Of a stretch of 64,000 nucleotides of DNA, positions 52,854 through 60,235 are shown piece by piece. The stretch is from the NCBI GenBank assembly GCA_017507805.1, contig JAFWAC010000009.1:23893-87892 (forward strand), read 5' to 3'. The notes beneath the pieces were generated by a model that was given only the letters and a program-made list of their open reading frames with translations, did no database searches and was not told the DNA's origin. Position 1 is the stretch's first letter. Every line of letters begins with the position of its first letter. The stretch is from Clostridia bacterium (GTDB taxonomy: Bacteria > Bacillota > Clostridia > Oscillospirales > Acutalibacteraceae). A program made the position numbers and the translations under genes.

Positions 52854-52881
52854 ATTATACTACTTTATACCCGAAAAGTAA
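52854..52881 (-). promoter_or_regulatory. Candidate promoter of the glycosyltransferase gene, very near the start codon
   Basis: Minus strand TATAAT at 52854-52859, with a weak -35 TTACTT at 52876-52881 (16-base spacer). Transcription would begin about four bases before the ATG at 52843. Confidence 0.45.
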
Positions 52882-53036
52882 AGTAATATTACCTTAAGAA
52901 TTGCTTAAGAGTAACGCAAAAGCGAGAGTATAAAATGTTCGTTTTTTATGAATTAATACATATAGAATAGGTTTGCAGGCTTGTAGAGGCAGGTGGTTTG
53001 TTCTGCATCCCTGTAATAAATTAAAGGAGTAGTAAA

Positions 53037-54740
53037 ATGAACAGCTTTAGAATTAAAACATCACCGGATGAAATATTTGAAGAATATGCCTCCGGTGACA
53101 GCTATAAGCAAGGCTTGGGTAAAAGAGGGCTTACCGAGCAGGGCCGTATAAACGAGCGCTTTTATGTGGGTGACCAATGGTACGGCGCAAGATGCGGAAA
53201 CAGCCGTCCGTTAGTCAGGCGCAACCTTATAAAGCGAATCGGAGAATACAAGATGTCCACCATAACCGCAACTCCGATCACGGTGAATTTTTCTGCAGAC
53301 GGGGTTTCCGATATCGGGCTTGAGGCTCAGAAGGAGCAGATAACCGCAGAGCTTCAAAGCGGAAGGCTTCCCGAGGGAAAGGTGGGAGACGCGGAGGTAT
53401 CCACCGTTATGAACGCACTTTCGGAATACTTCAAAACCACAGCCGAGAGGGTGCGGCTTGACACACTCAACGAGCAGGCGCTGAGAAACAGCTATATAAG
53501 CGGAACGGGTATTTTATATACCTATTGGGACAGCTCTGTTAATACCGGACTTTATGCCGACAAGGAGAGATTTTTCCCAATCAAGGGCGATATAAGCTGT
53601 GAGGTGCTGGACATTGAAAATGTGGTTTTCGGTGAGCCGAATAATGATGATTTGCAGACACAGCCCTACATAATAATTTCGCGCAGGCAGTATATCGGCG
53701 ATGTAATACGCCGCGCTCGCCGCAACGGTGTGCCTGAGGAGGAGATAATTAATATAACTCCTGACAGTGGAGATTATTATAACAAAAATCAGGGCGGCTT
53801 TGCAGATGAGCCTGACGACAGTCTGAGGGTTACAACCATGACCAAGTTCTATAAGGTATGGAACGAGACAGGCACCGATTATACCGTTATGTGCACCGAA
53901 TGCACCGAAAAGACGGTAATAAGAAAACCGTTTGATATGGGAATAAAGCTCTATCCCTTTGCGATTATGCCTTGGGAGCGCCGCCGTTCCTGTATATACG
54001 GCGAGAGCGAGATTACCTATCTTGTGCCAAATCAGATTGCCATAAACCGCTGTCTCACAGCGGCTGTGTGGGGAATGATTTCGACAGGTATGCCTATAAC
54101 CGTGATAAACGGCGATATTGTTACCGACCCGATAACCAACGAGCCGGGGCAGATTATTAAGGTATACGGCAGTAATGAGGATGTTGCAGGTGCTATAAGG
54201 CATATCAATCCCCCGATTTTTGAGGAGCAGTATTTCGTTAATATAAATGAGATGGCAACCAGCACACTAAGTGATTCGGGCGCAACCGATGCGGCTTTAG
54301 GTACTATGACCATGAATAACGCGACCGCCATCATTCAGCTCAGGGAGGCGGCAATACAGCCGATGCGTATATATATGAACCGTTTTTACGGCTTTATTGA
54401 ACAGCTTGCACGCATCTGGGCAGAGTTCTGGATAAACCTTTACGGTGTAAGGAAGCTCAAATCGGTTACGGATAAGGGCGTGAATTATATTCCCTTTGAC
54501 GGCGGTCGGTACAGGGATTTGGTAATCTCTGCCCGAATTGATGTGGGCGCGGCAAACCTATGGAGTGAAGCGGTTGTGGTTTCTGCCTTGGATAAGCTTT
54601 TGGAGAAGGAGTTTATTTCGATTGAGCAGTACCTCGACAGGCTGCCCTCGGGTATAGTGCCTGATGTTACGGGACTTAAAGAGGAATTGCGGCTGAAAAA
54701 TTCAGAAACCGCCGAAACCCACGATGAAAGGAGCTTGTGA
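53037..54740 (+). CDS. Phage portal-like protein
   Basis: 567 residues with AAAGGAG ahead of the ATG. Portal proteins form the dodecameric ring at the phage head vertex. The pattern is that of P22/podovirus-type portals: an N-terminal RINERFYVGDQWYG, KMSTITATPITVNFS, then ENVVFGEPNNDDLQTQPYIIISRR, KFYKVWNETGTDYTVM, and a C-terminal helical part ATAIIQLREAAIQPMRIYMNRFYGFIEQLARIW, the usual stem/wing region. The length is normal. No terminase, scaffold, protease or capsid gene accompanies it, which is odd. It overlaps no other gene; the next gene starts two bases later. The assignment is by sequence pattern only. Confidence 0.72.
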   Translation: MNSFRIKTSPDEIFEEYASGDSYKQGLGKRGLTEQGRINERFYVGDQWYGARCGNSRPLVRRNLIKRIGEYKMSTITATPITVNFSADGVSDIGLEAQKEQITAELQSGRLPEGKVGDAEVSTVMNALSEYFKTTAERVRLDTLNEQALRNSYISGTGILYTYWDSSVNTGLYADKERFFPIKGDISCEVLDIENVVFGEPNNDDLQTQPYIIISRRQYIGDVIRRARRNGVPEEEIINITPDSGDYYNKNQGGFADEPDDSLRVTTMTKFYKVWNETGTDYTVMCTECTEKTVIRKPFDMGIKLYPFAIMPWERRRSCIYGESEITYLVPNQIAINRCLTAAVWGMISTGMPITVINGDIVTDPITNEPGQIIKVYGSNEDVAGAIRHINPPIFEEQYFVNINEMATSTLSDSGATDAALGTMTMNNATAIIQLREAAIQPMRIYMNRFYGFIEQLARIWAEFWINLYGVRKLKSVTDKGVNYIPFDGGRYRDLVISARIDVGAANLWSEAVVVSALDKLLEKEFISIEQYLDRLPSGIVPDVTGLKEELRLKNSETAETHDERSL

Positions 54741-54741
54741 T

Positions 54742-55110
54742 ATGACAGGACAGGCAATAATCGAGCAGGCGGCAAGGCTTTTGGGCTATACCGCCGCTAA
54801 CGGCAATTTACAGCTCAGCGCAAGAATTACAAACAGGGCGCTCGGCATAATCAACAGTATATACAGCGACCTGTGGCGGATTTGCTGTGAGGGGGAGTTT
54901 GTTGCGGCACCGACACTGCTCACCGAAATAAGGCTTCCCGAACGGGCTTTGAACGATGTGTTTATTTACGGCGCGGCAATGCTTATGGCGCAAAGCGAGT
55001 CTGACGGTGACAGCCAACAGCTTTATTCCGCGCTTTACAATCAAAAAAGGTCGGGGCTTTCAAGAGTGACCGTGATTACCGATGTTTTACCGCGAGGTGA
55101 GGATGAATGA
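54742..55110 (+). CDS. Phage head-tail connector-like protein
   Basis: 122 residues from the ATG at 54742, eight bases after AAAGGAG, which lies in the end of the portal gene. It is mostly helical (TGQAIIEQAARLLGY, ARITNRALGIINSIYSDLWRI, LNDVFIYGAAMLMAQSESDG), the profile of small head-completion/connector proteins that stack on the portal. It overlaps the next gene by four bases (ATGA). Family assignment rests on size, helical content and place after a portal gene. Confidence 0.55.
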   Translation: MTGQAIIEQAARLLGYTAANGNLQLSARITNRALGIINSIYSDLWRICCEGEFVAAPTLLTEIRLPERALNDVFIYGAAMLMAQSESDGDSQQLYSALYNQKRSGLSRVTVITDVLPRGEDE

Positions 55111-57329
55111 AATTTCCGTCTGCTAATAAGGAGCCCAAAAGAAGGATAACTATATCAAAGCTTTCGGGAGGACTTAATTTAAGAGACACTCCGTCACACT
55201 GTAATGATGACCAGCTTACCTCGGGAATGAATGTATGGTACAAGGAGGGAAGCTTAAGAACCCGTCCCGGACTTGAGACCTCCGAGAGAATGAGTGCGGT
55301 CCTCCCGAAAGGAGACGGAGAAGCGGTTATAAAGAGCTTCCACGAAATACTTTACGAAAAAAGCACAGATGCCGGTCTGCAGGTTTTTATGCTTCAGGCA
55401 GTGGGAATACCTGTTTCAGGCACTTCAGACACACAGGGCTTTAGCATTTTCTTTTTTTGGCAGGGCAAGGAGGAAACCTTGACAATACCTGAGATTAATA
55501 TAGCGGCTGTGAATGAAAGCTTGAATTTTTTTGTGGCAGAGAGCAATGGTGTGCTTTATTGTTATGTAAGCAACCGAAAGGTTTTCAGCCTTAATTACCT
55601 TGAAGCCGATTGTCTTTGGCACGAGGTGACCGATGACGAAATGTATCTTCCGACCGTGGCGGTTGATTGCAGGGTTGACGGTAATATGCGTATGAAGCCG
55701 GAGGCTGTTGCGGCATCGGGCACACCGACTGAGGGACTTAATATTCTTGCAAGCCGTTACAGGCTTTTATATACCGCATATAATCCCGATGTGGCATTTT
55801 TGTCAGAGGAAAGCGGCATAAATAAAATGGTACATTATATGCAGTATTCCCTGCTTGACAATATGGCACAGGAAAAATATTCCGGGAAACCGATTGATGT
55901 TGTATTTACAAAGAACGGCGCAGGGATAAAGCACAGCGTAACCCCAAAAGGAAAATACGAATGGTATTTTGAGGAGGATTTCCGAAGTGACGGTCTTAAA
56001 ATGGGCATCTGCGGAAATATGCTGTGGTTTTATACGCTTGGAGCTGACGGTGCTCAAAAGGTAGCAACCATTTCCGAAAGCAATCCTGCAAAGAATAATC
56101 TCGAAATAATCGCACCTTATATATTTGAAGACAGCGCAAAGCAAAAGCTTTTTGATATGACAAGGGCGGTGCAGTTTGGAGGAACAGAGGCAGGACTCGC
56201 CGGAGGCCGCCGACTTTTCCTCTGCGGAAATTCGGGTAAAACCTATGATGAGGATAAGGCGCTGATTATGTGGTCGGGACTTAATAATCCGCTTTATTTC
56301 CCCGAAAACGCCTTTTTTTATGTCGGAAACACTACCGAAAGGGTGACCGGCTTCGGCAAACAGGCAGATATGCTGGTTATATTCAAGGCAAATGAGGTTT
56401 GGTATACAAAGCACCAAAAGAATGTCACCTCAAAGACGGAGCAATATTCCGATGTTTACGATGTCTTTTCCTCAAATAAATGCTTCCCTCTGACACAGAT
56501 ACATCAAAGCATCGGCTGCGGTTATCCCGAAACCGTTCAGCTTTGCCGCAACCGACTTGTTTTTATGGGTAATGACCGCCGTATATACACCCTGATTTCG
56601 GAAAGCAATTATAACGAAAGAAACATATTCTGCGTTTCCGAAATGATAGACCGCGAGGTGCGAAGCATAACCTACGGACAGATAAATGCCTGTGATTGGG
56701 AGGGCTTTTACTGTCTTGAGGTAGGCGGCGGAGTATACCTGATGGATTATAACAGTTACGGCTTTCAGTATATTGCAAGCTATTCAAAGTATAACGATGC
56801 CAATCTTAAAATACCGTGGTATTATTGGAAGTTGCCGACAAGCGGTAAGCTTTTCACCGTGGATGACGCGATGCTGTTTTCGCACTGTGTCACAGCCTCG
56901 GACGGGGAAAATCGCCTTATAAGCTATGCCATGAGCCGCGAAAGCGGCAGCAGCGACACACTTGCAGTTATTGCAGACAGCGGCGAGGCGGAATTTAAAA
57001 AGCAAAGGATAAGCTGTGCGGTGCAAACCAAGCTTTTTGATTTCAGCGCCCCAAATTCCTTTAAGAACATATCTGCTGTCGGGCTTTCCCTCGGATATAA
57101 CGGAGGAGACGAGATAACCGTCACCTTTATTACGGACGGCGGAGAGGAGCAGACCGCGGTTATTTTGGAGGACGCGGCAGAGGAACGGTCGGTAGGATTT
57201 ATAAGGAGTGTAATTTTATCACCGGCAATCAGGGCGGCGGTTCGCTTCGGGATAAGGCTTGAATGTAAGGGCAAGCTTATAACGGACGGCTTTTCGGTGA
57301 GCTACCGCGCAACCGGCAAGGCAAGATAA
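55107..57329 (+). CDS. Phage-like tail/packaged-DNA stabilisation protein
   Basis: 740 residues, beta-rich. It opens with KLSGGLNLRDTPSHCNDDQLTSGMNVWYKEGSLRTRPGL, the kind of start seen in P22 gp10-like and other podoviral head-closure/stabilisation proteins. Later it has ADMLVIFKANEVWY, GCGYPETVQLCRNRLVFMGNDRRIYTLISES and CDWEGFYCLEVGGGVYLMD, which suggest propeller-like repeats. The last ~120 residues form another beta domain (FKNISAVGLSLGYNGGDEITVTF). It is the last of the three phage-like genes. No lysis, tail-fibre or replication gene follows. Whether the trio is a prophage relic or a domesticated device is not known. Confidence 0.6.
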   Translation: MKFPSANKEPKRRITISKLSGGLNLRDTPSHCNDDQLTSGMNVWYKEGSLRTRPGLETSERMSAVLPKGDGEAVIKSFHEILYEKSTDAGLQVFMLQAVGIPVSGTSDTQGFSIFFFWQGKEETLTIPEINIAAVNESLNFFVAESNGVLYCYVSNRKVFSLNYLEADCLWHEVTDDEMYLPTVAVDCRVDGNMRMKPEAVAASGTPTEGLNILASRYRLLYTAYNPDVAFLSEESGINKMVHYMQYSLLDNMAQEKYSGKPIDVVFTKNGAGIKHSVTPKGKYEWYFEEDFRSDGLKMGICGNMLWFYTLGADGAQKVATISESNPAKNNLEIIAPYIFEDSAKQKLFDMTRAVQFGGTEAGLAGGRRLFLCGNSGKTYDEDKALIMWSGLNNPLYFPENAFFYVGNTTERVTGFGKQADMLVIFKANEVWYTKHQKNVTSKTEQYSDVYDVFSSNKCFPLTQIHQSIGCGYPETVQLCRNRLVFMGNDRRIYTLISESNYNERNIFCVSEMIDREVRSITYGQINACDWEGFYCLEVGGGVYLMDYNSYGFQYIASYSKYNDANLKIPWYYWKLPTSGKLFTVDDAMLFSHCVTASDGENRLISYAMSRESGSSDTLAVIADSGEAEFKKQRISCAVQTKLFDFSAPNSFKNISAVGLSLGYNGGDEITVTFITDGGEEQTAVILEDAAEERSVGFIRSVILSPAIRAAVRFGIRLECKGKLITDGFSVSYRATGKAR

Positions 57330-58263
<934 letters not shown>

Positions 58264-58271
58264 ACAAAAAA

Positions 58272-58297
58272 CTCTCAAAAGGTGTACCTTTTGAGAG
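58272..58297. repeat. Putative recombination site 1 (26-bp palindrome, core GT)
   Basis: Perfect 12-base arms CTCTCAAAAGGT / ACCTTTTGAGAG around the asymmetric pair GT (58284-58285). The 12+2+12 layout is that of serine-invertase crossover sites. It begins eight bases after the recombinase stop. It could also act as a weak terminator hairpin. Confidence 0.6.
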
Positions 58298-58416
58298 CCG
58301 CAATTATTTTAACAAATTATAACATAAACCCTCTAAAAGCGCAATACATAAAAGAAAAAAATTGAAATTTTTTGTTTTTTTGTAAAAAAGGCAGCAAAAC
58401 AAGGTGTACCCTTGCC
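58298..58416. promoter_or_regulatory. Putative invertible segment with outward promoter
   Basis: The DNA between the two inverted sites. On the minus strand it has an extended -10, TGTTATAAT (58316-58321 for the hexamer), 17 bases from TTGCGC (58339-58344), pointing toward the recombinase. If the segment flipped, this promoter would face the lipoprotein operon, with the -10 near 58394-58399. A third, imperfect AAGGTGTACCCTT lies at 58402-58414. Most of the segment (to 58354) also resembles 60133-60187. Confidence 0.45.
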
Positions 58417-58444
58417 ATTGTCAAAAGGTACACCTTTTGACAAT
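58417..58444. repeat. Putative recombination site 2 (28-bp palindrome, core AC, inverted to site 1)
   Basis: Perfect 13-base arms ATTGTCAAAAGGT / ACCTTTTGACAAT around AC (58430-58431). It shares TCAAAAGGT..ACCTTTTGA with site 1, but its core is the reverse complement of GT, so the two sites are in inverted orientation. Confidence 0.6.
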
Positions 58445-58479
58445 AGCGGTTATTAAAATCAATTTGGAGGTAATATCCT

Positions 58480-59220
58480 ATGAAAAAACTATTGGTATTG
58501 CTGCTTGCAGTAATAATGATAACCTCATTAACTGCTTGTGGCGAAAAAGAAAAAGATGCAGATTTTGGCGGCACTTGGAAAATCGATTGCATCGAATATG
58601 AAGGGTCAAAATTTTCTGTTGAAGAGTGGAAAAATATGGAGGATGAAGATCTAAGCAAATTTTATATTATTTTCAAGGATGGCGGAAAAGCATATGTCTA
58701 TGATGACGGCTATGGGGATTTGGTGGATTGGCTAAAATCAGATGATAGCATTATGATTGGTGACGAAAAGTGTTCCATTGTTGAAGGAATGATTTGCATA
58801 GATTACTATGGCGATAAAATATATTTGAAAAAGACTTCTGACAATCAAGAAATCCCCAAGGAAGTGGATGAAAATGATGATATTGCTGAGGAAATAACAG
58901 ATGAGGATGACACCACAACTGACGACATAACTTCATCTAAACCTGAAACGGATACTACTAATGATGATGCTGAATGGAAACAGTTCTTGAAGGACTATGA
59001 GGCTTGGGTTGATGACTATATTACAATAGTTAAAAAATATAAAGATAACCCGACCGATATGTCAATCTTATCAGATTATACTGAGATGGTTTCAGAAATG
59101 GCTGATTGGACTGAACGAGCCGATGAAATCGAAGTGGAATTGAAAGATACTACTGCGGCATTGGAGTATTCGGCAGAACTTTTAAGAATTGCCGGAAAAT
59201 TAACGGAAGTCGCATATTAA
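58480..59220 (+). CDS. Acidic lipoprotein (possible DUF6591-like C-terminus)
   Basis: 246 residues with GGAGG ahead. Lipoprotein signal peptide ending SLTAC (Cys20). Residues 28-~120 start FGGTWKIDCIEYEG and resemble a small lipocalin-like beta domain found in many clostridial lipoproteins. An acidic, Thr-rich linker follows (~125-165, DEDDTTTDDITS). A helical end, WKQFLKDYEAWVDDYI ... MSILSDYTEMVSEM, looks like the DUF6591 pattern. It is exported and membrane-tethered; the role is unknown. Only about 20 bases separate it from recombination site 2, so its promoter must lie in or beyond the putative invertible segment. Local sequence is more AT-rich than the flanks. Confidence 0.75.
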   Translation: MKKLLVLLLAVIMITSLTACGEKEKDADFGGTWKIDCIEYEGSKFSVEEWKNMEDEDLSKFYIIFKDGGKAYVYDDGYGDLVDWLKSDDSIMIGDEKCSIVEGMICIDYYGDKIYLKKTSDNQEIPKEVDENDDIAEEITDEDDTTTDDITSSKPETDTTNDDAEWKQFLKDYEAWVDDYITIVKKYKDNPTDMSILSDYTEMVSEMADWTERADEIEVELKDTTAALEYSAELLRIAGKLTEVAY

Positions 59221-59237
59221 TTTATTGGAGGGGTTAA

Positions 59238-59795
59238 ATGATGGATAATATTAAAGCAATAAGCAACAAGTTACTAATTCCTTTCTTTGTTACATTGATT
59301 GGTGCCCTATTTATGTTTATAACGATTTTTCTTCCATATACTACGGCGACAGAAGAACAATCAGAAAGATTTAAAGCATATCCAGACGAAATTGTTTATG
59401 AAAAATTGGATATGACCGCTAAAGATATGATTAATATTTCAATGGTTGAGTATGCCAATGTATATGGCAATCTTAGCGAACAAATTTGGGGTGACACATC
59501 ATACGGAATATTCTATATCGCTCTGGTTGCTTTAATTGGTGTTTTTTCGTTACTGTCAATTCTATTTTCTGTCTTGAAAAAGCCCATTGCTGTTATTATT
59601 TTTAGTTTATTGTCATTCGGAGTATTCAGCATACAAAACTTCGATTATACAGATCGAGGGGTTGTTCCCAGCAACACTTATGAATGGGGAACTGCTTACT
59701 ACGCTTTTTACATAGCTTTTGCTATAACTTTTGTTGGTGCTATTTGGATGTTAGTTTCTAAAAGAATTCAAAAGAAACAAGAAAAGCAAGCTTGA
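59238..59795 (+). CDS. Membrane protein of unknown function, operon partner of the lipoprotein
   Basis: 185 residues with GGAGGGG ahead of an ATGATG start. Four membrane helices: IPFFVTLIGALFMFITIFLPY (~15-35), then an outside loop to ~90, FYIALVALIGVFSLLSILF, PIAVIIFSLLSFGVFSI and FYIAFAITFVGAIWMLV, with a basic C-terminus (KRIQKKQEKQA). No family was recognised. It begins 17 bases after the lipoprotein stop, so the two are co-transcribed and may act together at the membrane. Codon use is AT-rich like the lipoprotein. Confidence 0.72.
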   Translation: MMDNIKAISNKLLIPFFVTLIGALFMFITIFLPYTTATEEQSERFKAYPDEIVYEKLDMTAKDMINISMVEYANVYGNLSEQIWGDTSYGIFYIALVALIGVFSLLSILFSVLKKPIAVIIFSLLSFGVFSIQNFDYTDRGVVPSNTYEWGTAYYAFYIAFAITFVGAIWMLVSKRIQKKQEKQA

Positions 59796-59807
59796 GATTT
59801 TTCCTGT

Positions 59808-59875
59808 GAGTTATAGTTTAGCGGTGTAAAGGATATATCGTAGAGAAGGGGGGATCCCCTACCGTAAAAAATAAT
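59808..59875. repeat. REPIN-like element, degraded half unit
   Basis: TTATAGTTTAGCGGTGTAAAGGATATATCGTAG is the tag plus flank also seen, reversed, at 14385-14420. GGGGGATCCCC follows as a short hairpin. The second arm is missing. Confidence 0.55.
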
Positions 59876-59937
59876 AAAACCTGAAGGGTCTGTAAAAAAC
59901 TCAATTACCTCAAAAATCCATAAAGTAAATTAACTAA

Positions 59938-59982
59938 AAAAATGCGGAAGAAGTGAAAAAACAAGCTTCTTCCGCATTTTTA
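59938..59982. terminator. Intrinsic terminator
   Basis: AAATGCGGAAGAAG / CTTCTTCCGCATTT with a T-run, a 14-bp stem, 140 bases after the membrane-protein stop. It is the only good terminator between this operon and hppA. Confidence 0.8.
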
Positions 59983-59995
59983 GTTTTTAATTATC

Positions 59996-60125
59996 TAATT
60001 TGAGGTAAAAGGTAAGAGTGAATAGGTAAGAAGTTTGGTGTTTGCTACGCAAACCGATATATATCGTGCCGCTTTGCGGCACACATTACTTATTCACTAT
60101 TACTTATTACTTATTACTTCAAATT
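59996..60125. repeat. Long imperfect inverted repeat (MITE-like)
   Basis: The left arm AATTTGAGGTAAAAGGTAA...GAGTGAATAGGTAAG pairs with the right arm CTTATTCACTATTACTTATT...ACTTCAAATT. Inside are two perfect small hairpins, GTTTGC tac GCAAAC and GTGCCGC ttt GCGGCAC. Pieces of the arms (GAGGTAATAGTGAATA, TTATTACCTCTTACTTCTTCAC) recur at 63476-63542. Confidence 0.6.
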
Positions 60126-60132
60126 ACAGCCT

Positions 60133-60187
60133 CTGTAATTATTATAACAAATATACCTTAAACCATTAAAAATGCAATACATAAAAG
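60133..60187. repeat. Segment homologous to the putative invertible DNA at 58299-58354
   Basis: Shares AATTATT.TAACAAAT, then TAAACC, then GCAATACATAAAAG in the same order and orientation with 58302-58354. It does not keep the extended -10 promoter intact. Confidence 0.5.
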
Positions 60188-60235
60188 TTGAAAACCGTTT
60201 TTTGTATTGTAGGTTTGTAATGATGTGTTGCAAAA

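Larger units (their letters stand above)
59796..60235. other. Intergenic region with repeat remnants, terminator and long inverted repeat
   Basis: 440 bases between convergent genes. Contents in order: a partial REPIN-like unit with its tag (59808-59875), a terminator (59938-59982), a long inverted repeat (59996-60125) and a 55-base segment like the invertible DNA upstream (60133-60187). No ORF is supported. Confidence 0.6.

Noticed and set aside
53514-54203. 229-codon minus-strand frame
   Set aside because: Antisense to the portal-like gene, with odd His/Tyr/Cys-rich composition typical of a shadow frame.
55803-56417. 204-codon minus-strand frame
   Set aside because: Antisense shadow of the stabilisation-like protein gene.
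58272-58297. Plain terminator of the recombinase gene
   Set aside because: The hairpin has a two-base loop and no T-run, and its sequence is repeated in inverse orientation 150 bases on; a terminator role is not excluded but does not explain that.
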